The position numbers and the translations under genes are program-made. This document shows, one piece after another, positions 49,555 through 61,085 of a stretch of DNA of 64,000 nt (its first letter is position 1; each line of letters begins with the position of its first letter). The DNA is from Galbula dea (taxonomy: Eukaryota; Chordata; Aves; Piciformes; Galbulidae): positions 62,001 through 126,000 of the forward strand of contig VWZX01010081.1 of the NCBI GenBank assembly GCA_013399015.1. Reading direction: 5' to 3'. A model generated the notes under the pieces. That model made no database searches, was not told where the DNA came from, and worked only from the letters and a program-made list of their open reading frames with translations.

Positions 49555-49660
49555 CAGTTGCCCAGAGAGGAGGGAGATATCTCATCCCTGGAACCATCCC
49601 ATGTCAGGTTATTTGGGGCTGTGAGCAACCTGCTTTAGCTGCAGATGTCCCTGCTCACCT
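49555..49660 (+). mobile_element. CR1 internal 3'-region fragment, type C, 3' end missing
   Basis: 'ttgcccagagaggagggaga', 'tcatccctggaaccatccca', 'gttatttggggctgtgagca' and 'agctgcagatgtccctgctc' match type C, but the final 40-60 bases of the tail are absent. Most other copies keep the 3' end, so this one was deleted or interrupted after insertion. Confidence 0.85.
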
Positions 49661-50598
49661 CAATGACCAATTGTTCCTGGGTGTGATTGTGAATAGTGAA
49701 AGTGGCAAAACCTTGTTTTCAAATTCATTCTGACATTTTTCTAGTGATGCAGGTGTTTTAGCCATCACCTTGTGTTTTGAATTTCACAGAAATTACATCT
49801 CTCTGAAAGAGATATTACATTATTGATCTTATTAAACAAACCTTCTACCTGAGCTTAGTAAACTGTTACATATATATATATATATATATATATTTCTCTT
49901 TTTCAGTGCTATAGCTTTAGTCTTTGCATGGACTTTCCTGTCCTTCAAGAACTTGGTAGTGCACTGCAAACTTCCTAGCTAACCTAACTTCCAAGCTAAC
50001 CAAATTCTGTCTCCTTTGGACCTAATTTTGAGCAATTTTCATCCATTAGCTGTCTTCTGCCACTCTGATTCTAAGTGTTTCAAATGGTGAACTTTCTCAT
50101 TCTGCTCTGCCCTTTTTGTTGTCATTTGTTTCAGAGGAAATTTTCAGACATTTCATCATATCTTGGCCACTTAAAGGGCAGAGCAAAGAAGACAAACATG
50201 GATGAATTCTGTGCTTTAATGGGTAAGGGTGTGCAGTAATTAATAGCAGAGCAATTAGCAGGCAGTCAGGAAATAGAATAGATAATAAGATTTGTATTTA
50301 TCCAAAGATAAGAAATTCACCTGCCTGGAACATCATCTAAGAGGTGCCATTGCTGTTAATGCTCTTATTTGATGAAAACTGAGGTCACTTTGACCCTTGA
50401 GGACTAGCAAGTGACCAGATTTATTTTATACCTCTCATTAGAAAAGCCTTAGTAAACTCAGAAACTTCTCCTCATTTTGAAACATGACACTGAGACAGAT
50501 GTTTCATGCCATGAGCTATCATGGAAGGATTGCCTCTAAAATGTGAATTTACACCTAAAGATTCCAAAAACCATGCATATTTAGAGAAAAGTCTATAT
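49661..50598. other. Non-coding interval, no gene
   Basis: A (TA)n run lies at 49869-49893. Nothing else is recognised. Confidence 0.5.
49869..49893. repeat. (TA)n microsatellite
   Basis: About twelve uninterrupted TA units. Confidence 0.95.
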
Positions 50599-50943
50599 AG
50601 AATCATAGAATTGGCAGAGTTGGAAGGGACCTTCAAGATCATCTAGTTCCAACCCCCCTGCCTGCCAGGGACACCTCCCACTAGATCAGGTTGCCCACAG
50701 CCCCATCCAGCCCGGCCTTCAAAGCTTCCAGGGATGGAGCTTCCACAGCCTCTCTGGGCAACCTGTTCCCACTGTCTCATCACCCTAATAGTGAAGACCT
50801 TCTTCCTGATGTCCAATCTAAATCTCCCCTCCTCTTGTTTGCATCCATTCCCCCTGGTTCTATCACTACCTGACCTCCTCAAAAGTCCCTCCCCAGCTTT
50901 CTTGTAGCCCCCTTCAGATACTGGAAGGCCACAAGCAGGTCTA
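50599..50943 (-). mobile_element. CR1 LINE fragment, type B 3' end, minus strand, well preserved
   Basis: The reverse complement starts with 'agaatcatagaattggcaga'. It runs through 'ctgcctgccagggacacctc', 'ccttcaaagcttccagggat', 'tgaagaccttcttcctgatg', 'tccctccccagctttcttgt' and 'actggaaggccacaagcagg'. It extends further 5' than the copy at 17286. ORFs on both strands are artefacts. Confidence 0.96.
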
Positions 50944-52934
50944 TGATATGACAGAGAATAGCATGATAGAAAAGAGAAAAACAAGTCATATAGGGGTTTT
51001 ATGTAATTAATGAATTTTGAATCTAATGGTGTGCTACCAGTTTTAAGCTGAATGCTTCAATTTTATTAATGCTTCAATTTTAAATTATCTGCAGACTATT
51101 TAACATATTACATATGGGAAACAGCAGTATTTTATCTTGTTTTTATTTTATTTTAGTTAAAAACTCAACCAACCCTAAGAAGACAAGTTCTTGTTTGACT
51201 TCAGCTGTATTTTCNNNNNNNNNNNNNNNNNNNNNNNNNNNNNNNNNNNNNNNNNNNNNNTTTTACCATTCTAGTGACTGAAGAACAAAATCTTTCCTGA
51301 TCTCTGTGTGTGAATATTTCTTCTAGTTCCTGTGTTCTGTATCTTTGCCTGAGAAGCAGCAAAGCACAAAGGTGGCCTTCCCAAACTGTCAGTTTAATGA
51401 AGTCCTTAATTTTCCACAGGTTTCTTTGAAGGAGCTAAATTTCCAGCAGCAAAAGCAAAGGTTCCCCTCTAGACCAATAATTGTCTATGGCAGAAAAACT
51501 CTTGGCAGGGAAAAGAGAGATTTATCTTGAGTTTGGAATGAATTTCCTCTGTCAATTGGCATCTGAAAAAAAAAAAATTCAGCTGGGAGAGTTAAGTGAC
51601 TAAATAGTTCTCAAATGACTGCAAGAAATGGAAGCTTTAATGAAAATCTTTTGAGCATCACTCAAAATCCAGTCCCTGGCATGGAGGCTTAGATTGTCTG
51701 ATACTGTACATATGGGTTGGAAGGTTGTTGATTTTTCCTTTCAATCTAAGCTGAGTTTGAGGTTTGGTTTCTCCAAACTAGATCCCATCTCTCTTTTACT
51801 TACTTTGATCAGATCCAAATGTTGGCCAAGTTTCTTGATGTGTTTAGGAGGCTCTTCATCAACTATTAAGTCTTAAGCCCAGGGTTGCTTTTGTTTTGTA
51901 AGGATCATTTTAACTGGTTTAACAGAGGCTGTGGGTTATGAAATATCCTTGAGTCTTCACACATGGGACTGGTCAACCAGAATGAATTGGTTTCAATGTA
52001 GTTTTCAAGGATCCTAGGCTTTTGGAGGGTATTAGTTTGGGAGGAAAAAAAAAAAAATGTGTGCTCTGTAGTTTACTTTGGACTGACAGTGTTTATCCTG
52101 TGTGTTTGTAGAAATAAACAGGAAAAGCCTTAAACACTAACAATTGTATTTGATTCTTGATGCTTCTTGGCAACTAATCACAACAACTCCTTGGTGAGGT
52201 CCTGTAGCTGACATGTAAATATTTGACATAAAGGTAAAATATAGATATCTGAGCCCCTTAGATATTTAATGATCCCAAACAACTTCTTGGACAATGGGCC
52301 AACTGTCACTCCTTTGAAAGGGGGAAGGAGAGAAAGAATTCCATGCACAAGCTGTTCCTGTCTTATGTTTGCAGTTATTATTCTTCTTGTAGCTGCTTAC
52401 ATGCTGCTAATTACTAGGAAGATTAAAGCCACTTTATTGTGGTGCTATAATTACACATGCATTTAGCAACAGACAGGTGATGTCTCAGGGCTGAATTTCT
52501 GCAAGGTGAAGATTTGTCTGACAATTTCTATCACTGCTTTGCTGCCTTTCTTGTCAGAGGCTCTGTCATCAGCTCAGACCCCCCCCAGCATCCATCCCAC
52601 CTTTCACTGTGACACCAGGCACCCTCAGTTCAGGTTCCTGCCTGCTCTCTGCTGCCAACAATATTGCTTAATCTCCTTTCTGGCCATACCCTGCAGGATT
52701 TTATATCATCCCTAATTATTTTGCTTCTATTTTAACACATGTATATGATCTGTGGTCTTTGGTACTTTCATATAGTTGCTTCCATGCCCTAAATCTGTCT
52801 TCCCACTAATGGATTACTAATCTCATGGGTTTGCATGTTGAATATATTTAGAGATTCAAAAGTTTCAGGATGTTTTGCCTTTGTAACTACCTGGATGTCT
52901 TAGATTCCATCTTTCTTTACTTCATGTGTTATAG
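50944..52934. other. Non-coding interval with an N gap
   Basis: It contains a 17-bp tandem pair ('aatgcttcaatttta' core) at 51051-51082, the N gap at 51215-51260 and A-runs at 51567-51579 and 52046-52058. No gene is seen. Confidence 0.5.
51215..51260. other. Assembly gap, 46 N
   Basis: A run of 46 N sits between 'gctgtattttc' and 'ttttaccattc'. T-rich flanks suggest a homopolymer or low-complexity stretch that could not be closed. Confidence 0.98.
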
Positions 52935-53117
52935 AGGGTGGTGAGACACTGGCACAGGTTGCCCAGGAAAGTTGTGGCTGCTTCATCCCTGCAAGTGTTC
53001 AAGGCCAGGTTGGATGGGGCTGTGAGCTACCTGCTCAAGTGGAAGGTGTCCCTGCTGGTGGCAGGGGGTTGGAACTAGATGATCTTTGAGGTCCCTTTCA
53101 ACCCAACACAACTCCTC
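52935..53117 (+). mobile_element. CR1 LINE 3' fragment, type B
   Basis: It contains 'gtgagacactggcacaggtt', 'gttcaaggccaggttggatg', 'tggaaggtgtccctgctggt', 'ggttggaactagatgatctt' and 'tttcaacccaacacaa'. Confidence 0.93.
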
Positions 53118-53329
53118 ATGGACCTTTGATCTACTTCTAACATTAAGTGATGTGAAACAGGGAAGCTGCATCAGTTTTGTGGGCTGCATCATCCTCAGAT
53201 CCAAAAAGTCTCATGCTGGGACACATGGAAGTGTCTCCCCATCTTCTGCTCACCCAACCACTTGGGGTAACAAAGCTAGAGGACCAGAATTCACCAGAGT
53301 TTGCTTGGGCTTCAAAAAAAAAGTGTGGT
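53118..53329. other. Spacer between two CR1 fragments
   Basis: Unique sequence with no feature recognised. Confidence 0.45.
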
Positions 53330-53376
53330 TCACAGAATCACAGAATGTTAGGAGTTGGAAGGGACCTCCAAAGAGT
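53330..53376 (-). mobile_element. Short CR1 3' tail, minus strand
   Basis: 'cacagaatcacagaatgtta' and 'ggagttggaagggacctcca' are the extreme CR1 3' end in reverse complement, abruptly truncated afterwards. Confidence 0.8.
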
Positions 53377-54789
53377 TGTCCATGAAGAATTTCTTGGAAG
53401 CTATTCCTCAGATAGTTAGTGGGAACTATAGAAAAGAGTGATAATATGAGATCAAACCAAAACTTTCAACAGAGTGGAGTTTCTCAAGAAACAGACCAAA
53501 ACAAAACAATTTCAAGCAAAAGGCTGATGTGTTTGAAGCCACAGCTAATGCAATAAAAAAAGAAGGAAAAGAAAAAGAAAACTAAAAGTTAAGAAGTCTT
53601 TGAAAGCCTGGGTTTAGAGCTGCATGAAGCTCAACAAAGAATTGCTAATATGGAGAGTATGAATTGTTGTATAATTCCATTGCTGATCTAGAAAACAAGC
53701 TTAGAAAAAGAGGTTTCTCAGATGTTGAGGACTGCTGAAGGATGAGAGATTGGGGAGCAGGAATTTTTCCCCACTCATATTTTGTAGATGTTGGGTGTTT
53801 GGGGTTTTTTTTTTTTTCCATCCTGCATTTTGAAGATGTATAGAACATGTAAATCAACTGTGACTCTCCTTTGCTTTGAAACATGGCACATTAGTTTCAT
53901 TAAGGATTTCAGAGCAGCCTTCCCCAGAAAAGTCTTCCCAATAGAAACTTTGATTTGTTTTCTTTTTGATGGCTTTATTTTTGCTTTCCTCTTTTTTTTT
54001 TTTTCCTTCCCAAAGGTTACTGCCACTGTTGGTTTAATGGTGTTTATGTGATCTTCTAATAAGTGTTATCACATTGGATAATTATTATGTGTGATTAATC
54101 TGCTTCACACTTGAAAGCTGTGGGATTTTTGGTTTATATATTTTGGTTTTGATTCTTTTTTTTTTTATTCTTAACCAGAGGCTATGTCTTTAAGCCTTTG
54201 TGTTGTTCATTCCTAATGCTAGTTGACAAGAGCTATCATACTGAGGGAAGAGGATGGGAACTGGAATAAATGCTTGAGTGGAGAAAGATTGCTGGGGAGT
54301 TGTTTTGTTGGATGAACATCTTCTGTTGTGAGTCTTGAGAAAAATGCTGGTTGCAAGGTAGAGATGTCTGATGATTTGGTGTGTTGCACGTGGTAGCAAT
54401 CAGGTTATGCATTGGTTTGGAAAAAAAAATGTGCTTTATTTCAGTTGTCCTTTTAGGAGAAATCCAACCTGTTTTAAAGAGGAGCCCTAAACAATATCAC
54501 TTTTTAACCTTTGCAAAAGTCTACTGTCAGCTAGTGTGAACAAAACCCAGCATGAGGGACTGGATTAGTTAGGATTGAAGGGGGTTTGGCACCTAAGAGT
54601 ATAAGTGGTGGGGCAGCAGAAGAGCTTTGCTCTTAGGCTGAATGGGTTTGAGTTTGGGTATGAGAACTTCAACCACTTCCCAGTTTCCCTTTTGCAAGTC
54701 ATAGCTGTAGCATGTTGCTTTTGGAGATCCTCTCAGTTGTTGTTGCTAGGGTTGGAATCTCTGGATGCTAGTGCTCAGAATTCACCCTG
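53377..54789. other. Non-coding interval, no gene
   Basis: It contains a G4T13 run at 53801-53817 and T-runs near 53992-54004 and 54157-54168. The overlapping ORFs at 53775-54051 on both strands are driven by these homopolymers. Confidence 0.5.
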
Positions 54790-54945
54790 TGGTGTCTCAG
54801 CCCTTGAAGTGTTCAAGGTCAGGTTGGAGAGTGCTTTGAGCAGCCTGCTTTAGTGGGAGGTGTCCCTGTTCATTGAAGGAGGGTTACACTAGGTGACCTT
54901 TAAGGGTCCCTTCCAACCCAGACCATGCCATGATCCTGTGCTTCT
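54790..54945 (+). mobile_element. CR1 LINE 3' fragment, type B, diverged
   Basis: It contains 'gtgttcaaggtcaggttgga', 'ctttagtgggaggtgtccct', 'ctaggtgacctttaagggtc' and 'aacccagaccatgccatgat'. It is more diverged than the other type B copies, so it is probably an older insertion. Confidence 0.88.
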
Positions 54946-56051
54946 ACAGCTATATCCATACATCATATGGCTCTCAGCAGTAACCTTCACAAGGAAATGG
55001 AGGTGTTTATATTAACTACAGATAATGCAATAAACTGCACAAGTATTGCAAATTATTTCATTACTTTTTAAGGATTTGTATTCTACCTGGTTTATGGTTT
55101 TGTGCTTTTGTATTCAGTCTTCAGATAGAAGTGATCTGAGAGTGGGGAAATTCCTGGACACCTGAAGCTGTAGTTGCCAGCTCCTATTTTAAAAGTGATA
55201 TTTGTATTATTTATAGCATTGTAGAAAATAATGTTTATTGTTATTAGTATCCATACTATAGATGATTTGTCTCCTTCATTTGAAGAAAACATGAGCATCC
55301 CAAATACAGACCAGCTTCCAGAGACACCAACAGAAAAAAGAATGTGTTTCTAAAGAGCAGCATATTCTTCTCAATTTAAATGTCTAGAGATTAAAAAGAA
55401 TATCTGCTGGTATTATAACATGGATTCATCACAACAGTGACACTGCTGTTTCTTTAGATGCAGTTTGCTGCCTTTTTTGTTCCATATAACACCTTTATAT
55501 TGACTTCAAATGCCAAGCAATTGGAAATAACATTTACAACTTTAAAAGCTAGTTCAAATTCTCTAGACCTGCTCAGAGTTACTGTAGGAGCCTGAACTAT
55601 GACAAAGAGAGAGATTCATATTCAATATTTCATATATAATTGTTTCCTATATAACTGCAGGTAAAAATAGATAAACCCCCACAATCAGATTAAGCCAATT
55701 AACTAATGGCATGTGGTTTTCAAAGGGGCTGTGGAGATGGAAGCATGGGGTTGACAACATGATGAAGTGAGAAAGGAAAATACTTGCATTTCCTTTGAGA
55801 AACATTTATTCCAAAACTGTTTGTAAAAAAAAATAATATTAAATATTACTTAAAAAAGTAATAATTAAAAAAAATACCTAAAGGTTTAAGGGTTTAAGCA
55901 GTAGATTTAACATCACTATTCTCTGTCCACTAAATGATGTTCAACAAAGCATTTGTGCCATGCACTCTTACTCCTGCCTTAGGCAGAGCCTCAGGAGGCT
56001 CAGTTAAGGCCAAGGCATGTATAACCTTAAGGGACCTGTAGAGGCAGGAGA
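54946..56051. other. Non-coding interval, no gene
   Basis: AT-rich, with A-rich stretches near 55825-55880. No gene or recognised repeat. Confidence 0.5.
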
Positions 56052-56202
56052 CACAGAATCATTAAGGTTGGAAGAGACCTCTAAAACCATCAAGTCCAAC
56101 CATCAACCTGTCACCACCATGCCACTAAACCATGGCCCTAAGTCCCACATCTCTATAGTTTTTGGATGGTGATTCCACTGCTCCCTGGGGCAGCCATTCC
56201 TT
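56052..56202 (-). mobile_element. CR1 LINE 3' fragment, type A, minus strand
   Basis: The reverse complement reads 'cacagaatcattaaggttgg', 'catcaagtccaaccatcaac', 'caccaccatgccactaaacc' and 'gatggtgattccactgctcc'. It is closest to the copy at 39850. Confidence 0.93.
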
Positions 56203-57004
56203 GGTCACTGCACTTCCAGATCAAATTCAGCCCTTTGATCCAGGTTGAGAAGCCTTTGGTCTTGGCAGAAAGGATTTTGAGTCCCTATTCTCTGTAACAT
56301 TTATGGTCTCTGGTGTAAGGACAATAATTCAAGCTTAAACTGGTTCAAGTTAGGTACCATTTAACAGAGTTTTATATACATTAATAAGTTTATCAGCTTC
56401 TTAGGCATAATATAGAGAAATGCAAGAGGAAGAGAAAATACTGGAAATCAACATATCTCTGTTACAAGAAATCATTTGTTTTTCTTTATGATTACAGTCT
56501 CTTTTTATTTCTCAGAATTTCCCCTTTTTTTTTTGATGCAGGCTGGTAATTTGCTCTTCTCACACAACCACCAAAAAATGTTAGCTAAAATCTGAAAAGA
56601 AAACTCAGTTTGGAACTGGGCTGTGGGATAGTCACAGCACTTCAGCCTGATTACAGGAAAGCCAAGTCCATACTGGGCAGAATATTCAATAACATTAGTA
56701 ATCTTTATTATTAGTGAGGGCTGACTCTCAAAAGGTAAGGGGCAGAGATGCTTAGTTTAATCTTCACTGGCCTTGCAAAACTGTTGGAGAGGAGTTAGTT
56801 AATCTTCAGTCTCTTGATATAAGTTGTCAAATCCTATCTCCTTTGGTTTTTATTCTGGACAGAGGATATAAGTTTTAAATCACAGCCTGTCTTATTAAGG
56901 GTTAGCCAAAGCTAACTCTCTCTAAGCACTAACTTTTGTTATGCTAAGATCAAAACACAAACACAGGTTGTGATGATGTGAACGTTGTCTATCAAGCAGA
57001 AGCC

Positions 57005-57068
57005 AAATCCAACAACAAAAAAACACCCAAATCCAACAACAAAAACCCCAAATCCAACAAAAAACCCC
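57005..57068. repeat. Three-copy tandem repeat, A/C-rich, 19-24 bp unit
   Basis: Units begin 'aaatccaacaa' at 57005, 57029 and 57050. They differ in the length of the A-run and C-run that follow. Confidence 0.9.
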
Positions 57069-57368
57069 CTCCCACTCCACAGGCAAGTTGCTAATTCCAA
57101 ATGATGCATCAGTAACACAACTGTGGTTGCCTTTTCTTAGAATTATGGTTATCTGGTTTGTACTCAAAATCTGCACATGGAGCAATTTCCTCTGTGAGAA
57201 CTTGGGCAAATTATATTAATCATCAGAACTGAGTACAGCTTCTTTCTCAGCATGAGCCATAAATATCTTTGAGCATTAAACCTCTTTACAATAACATTAA
57301 TTTAATCTATAAGAGGACAGTGCATGCCATAAATTCCATTTGCAAATCTGAGTGGGCAATGAAGAGAA

Positions 57369-57420
57369 AGCTGTAGCTCATATATATACATGGATATATG
57401 TGTAAAAGTGAGCTACAGCT
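57369..57420. repeat. 12-bp perfect inverted repeat flanking a TA-rich loop
   Basis: 'agctgtagctca' at 57369-57380 is the exact reverse complement of 'tgagctacagct' at 57409-57420. The 28-base loop is 'tatatatacatggatatatg' plus 8 more bases. The repeat runs directly into the following microsatellite. Confidence 0.85.

Positions 57421-57455
<35 letters not shown>
57421..57455. repeat. (TA)n(TG)n compound microsatellite
   Basis: About eight TA units run directly into about nine TG units, an alternating purine-pyrimidine tract. Confidence 0.95.
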
Positions 57456-59384
57456 AAGATCAGGAAACAATGCACTGAAACAAGTTTCCCTCAGCCTGAA
57501 ATACCCTGGACTAGGAAGGAACCTGATTGATCTGCCCCTCTGCTATTGCTTCATTTGCTGCCAGTCAGAAGCTCATCTAGCTGAAAAGATTGTTATGGAT
57601 TGTGCCATTTGGTCTTCATATATTTAAATTTTATTCAGGTTAGAGTGATGTTGAAAATTGGGGTCCACATGCTGGATTTGCCAGCACAGTGGTTGACAAC
57701 ACCAACGTTCAAACACAATAATCCTTGTAGTCTAAAATGGCCATTGATGGTTTAATTTCCATTTTGTGGTTTATGGCCTCTACTGAATATCTGATAATGT
57801 AATTATGCTTCAGTAAAGAATGAATCCTCCCTGGTAAACTGAGCTGTGTATGCCATGCCAATGTGCATTAAATAAAGTGACATCAAAGCTCAGTCAGGGC
57901 TTATTTTGGGAGCACATTTTTAAACATTTACTATGGTTTGTTCTACAGTAATGCCAGGGAGCAGATTTATGGCTGTTAGCATATTCATGTGTTACTTCAT
58001 TCTTTATTTTAGCTCAGGAGAGCAAAGCAAACAGCTCCTGTAAAAGTGAAGGCTGCTCTGTGGTTTAGGTATGAAAGAAGTTTTCAGATGATGCCACCAC
58101 CAAGCATTTCCTTCAGTAACCTGGGAAGGAAAGTGGTGGCTATGAGGCTGGGAAATCAAAATGTAAAGAAAACTCCCCCCCAATAATTTGCATGCCACAC
58201 AAAACCATGGCCAATGTTTGCAGGTATATTAACAGCTTTTGTGCTTGGACCTTTTGCTGCTGGGTCTGCAAATGTCTAGGAATAGACAACAGGGTGGAGA
58301 ATTTCCTCCTATGCAATTCCAGATGTCAGGTTATGTTATGCTGTTTATAATGCAGTGAATTATGTTCTGTCCCATCCCATTCACTGCTAGCATAATGCAA
58401 CTTAACATCAGGCCACATAACAGAAGATGACAGTTAAAATTTAAAAGTACCCTCATTGTATTTGTGAATTGAATACTCAACTGTGTGATTTAAAGAGGGA
58501 CTGGCATCTTGAGTCTCCAAACAAGTAATGTTCCTTGAATGCATTTTTTCCCCCCTAATACATTTGCATTGCCTCTTTTGACTTGTTTTCCAACAGGAAA
58601 AAAAACCCACCACAATATCCCTAAGCAACTGGCATGTATTGACATGGAAGTATTGAAAAGTTAGCCTGATGCTGCAGACATGTTTAAAGGAACTTTAAAT
58701 GGTGAATTTGATGAGCTAGGCTGAGGAAGAATGTCACTTCAGCATGGAAACAGCAGGGAGAGAGCCAAGCCTCACACGTGGATTTTCCATGTCCCAAAGC
58801 ATTAGGATTCAAAATGTGGGGCCTGATTCTACCCACCATAAAGAGAGGTGTCAGATCAGATCATGGAGATCTTTCATCTCCAGCCTGGCAAAGATTGGGG
58901 CAGGGAAAGATGTATTTAGAGCATTTTGACAGATCCTCTAAGACCTGCCAGTGATTCAGAAGTCAGAGCTAAGTCCTTCCACCTCACCTCTCTTTTCTGG
59001 TGGTCAAAACTCTTGACCAACCAAATAATAAGAAAGCTGTTGACTTTTCCACATTCCTGTACCCCAATATTAACCATTTCCTTTTGCACCTCAACAACCT
59101 CAGTGCTTTTCCCCTCTATCTGCTTTGCTTCCAGTGCTCTTGGAGTCCATGGCCAGAAGCCCAGCCCAGCTTCACCCTCCAGCCAGGGCAGCCCCAGGGC
59201 ATGCCAGGAAGGGAGGAGCAGCTCCTGTGATTCCTTGGAAAACAGCAGACATGTGCAAATAGGTTCAGATAGGAGCATGAATGAGTTAGGTACAGGCATA
59301 ATCCTAGATGATCATCCCTGGGCTGGCTCTTTCCTTTCTAAGGTGAAATATGCATTTGATCCCTTGCTTAAATAATATCAGGGA

Positions 59385-60080
59385 TGTGTCTGAGGGATTG
59401 CTCTGCAGAGAAGAAGCTTGGAGTCCTGCTGGACAAGAAGTAGACCATAAGCCAGTAATGTGTCCTTGTGGCCAAGAAGGCCAATGGTATCTTGGGGTAC
59501 ATTCAGAAGAGTGTAGCTAGCAGGTCAAGGAAGGTTCTCCTCCCCCTCTACACTGGCATAGTGAGGCCACATCTGGAGTCCTGGGCCCAGTTCTGGGTTC
59601 CCCAGTTGAAAAGAGACAAGGAAGTACTGGAGAAAGTCCAGTAGAGGCTAGGAAGATGCTGAGGGCACTGGAGCATCTCTGGCAGGAGGAAAGGCTGAGA
59701 GCCCTGGGGCTGCTGAGCCTGGAGAAGAGCAGCCTCAGAGGGGAGCTGCTCAATGCTGAGCAAGAGCTGAAGGCTGGGGGCAAGAGGCTGGGGCCAGACT
59801 CTGCTCAGTGGTGGCCAGGGACAGCCCAAGGGGCACTGGGCACCAACTGGAAGCCAGGAGGCTCCAGCTGAGCAGGAGGAGAAGCTTGTTTGACTTTGAG
59901 GGTGTTGGAGCCCTGGCCCAGGCTTTGCAGAGAGGTTGTGGAGTCTCCTTGTGTGGAGAGATTGCCAAGGCAGCTGGAGGTGATCCTGGGCAAGCTGCTG
60001 TGGGTGATCCTGCTTTAGCAGAGGGGTTGGACTGGCTGATCCCCAAAGGTCCCTTCCAACCTCAGACATGCTGGGATTTG
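59385..60080 (+). mobile_element. CR1 LINE fragment reaching into ORF2 C-terminus, type D
   Basis: This is the longest CR1 copy in the window. From 59400 to about 59650 it decodes, with stops, as the C-terminal end of the CR1 reverse-transcriptase ORF. The first frame shows peptides 'EKKLGVLLDKK' then 'SVASRSRKVLLPLY', with a stop codon just after the first. The rest is the type D non-coding 3' region, ending 'ccaacctcagacatgctggg'. Compared with 47227-47740 it carries a short insertion in the 'gaaggctggggg' segment. The ORFs of 71-185 codons across it are not genes. Confidence 0.95.
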
Positions 60081-61013
60081 AGGATTCTGTCTTTGGAAGT
60101 AGCACATGTAGAAAGGCATGGTCTGTTGTGAAACAATGGCCTGTTGTAAAAGGTCTGTGCCCATGTGAAGGTATTATTAATGTTATTAACTTCTGATTTT
60201 CATTATCACCTCCTTGTAGGAGGGCTCCCTTCTGTTACACTTGGGTCGTTAGCTGTTTGTGTAGGAGCTGAGATGAATGCAGATAGATTGCAGACAGTCT
60301 AGGGAGCCAATGAGACAGGATTAGTCAGCATGTTAGTGGTTTTGCCACTGTTATGAGAGCATTACAAATATTAGTTATTATTATTTATTACTTATGCAAC
60401 ACCCACACCCTATTGCAAGACATTTAACAAACCACATAAAAGGCAGGGCTGCACCACAGAGTGATTACTGGCTGGATTTGAGATGTGATAGATTGCTATT
60501 AGCTCCTTGTTTGTGGTTTTATTTGGGGTTTTTTTGCCTCTTTTTTTGTACTGAAAAATTTCCTAAAGGTCCCAACCAAGGAGATCTCAGCTGTGCTTGG
60601 CACTTTTCACACACACCATTAAAGAAAATGGTCTCTAGATAGAGAAAAATCATGGATTTCTGTGGTGATGTCAATAGCTGCTCACAGAGTATCTTGCAAG
60701 GGTTGCTCTTATGGTGAAAGTTATAGCAGAGAGAAATCACACGAGTTTAGAGGTGTTTGTGAAACTCTATGCTTTCCTCACCCAGGTGTTGGGTTTTTTG
60801 CTCCCATTAACCCTGTTTCTGCTGTAGGTGCTTTGTATATCTGGCTCTAGGTACAAGGAGTTAGAGCATGATGAGCACCAGCAGCATCTCAAGTCCCACT
60901 CGAAGACATAAATCTGGGGTAAAGCTGTAGCACAACTTCATTCAGGAGGCATGATGCTCTCATAAGTTGGTGGTTGGAGGTCTAGGTGGTTTAGCACTGG
61001 CTCTAATATTTAC
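60081..61013. other. Non-coding interval, no gene
   Basis: A short (ATT)n-like run lies at 60371-60388 and a G4T7 run at 60535-60545. No gene is seen. Confidence 0.5.
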
Positions 61014-61085
61014 ACCAGGGGAGGTTTAGGTTAGATATTAGGAAAAATTTCTTCACAGTGTTGGTAGACATTGGCCCAGGCTGCC
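61014..61085 (+). mobile_element. CR1 internal 3'-region fragment, 3' end missing
   Basis: 'caccaggggaggtttaggtt', 'gatattaggaaaaatttctt' and 'cattggcccaggctgccc' match the middle of a type A-like 3' region, then stop abruptly where the next CR1 fragment begins. Confidence 0.85.

Larger units (their letters stand above)
56203..59384. other. Non-coding interval, no gene
   Basis: About 3 kb with no recognised gene. It contains a three-copy A/C tandem at 57005-57068 and a hairpin with (TA)n(TG)n at 57369-57455. Sequence around 57840-58020 is homopolymer-poor. The 149- and 127-codon ORFs at 58926-59375 and 58916-59299 lie antisense to one another over the same bases. Neither shows a recognised domain, so they are doubtful. 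Confidence 0.45.

Noticed and set aside
58916..59375. Overlapping 149-codon (plus) and 127-codon (minus) ORFs
   Set aside because: They cover the same bases on opposite strands, have no recognisable domain, and no splice signals support an exon. At most one could be real and nothing favours either.
59548..60105. 185-codon minus-strand ORF
   Set aside because: It is antisense to the type D CR1 and resembles the antisense ORF at 47226-47855, as expected for a shared repeat and not a gene family.
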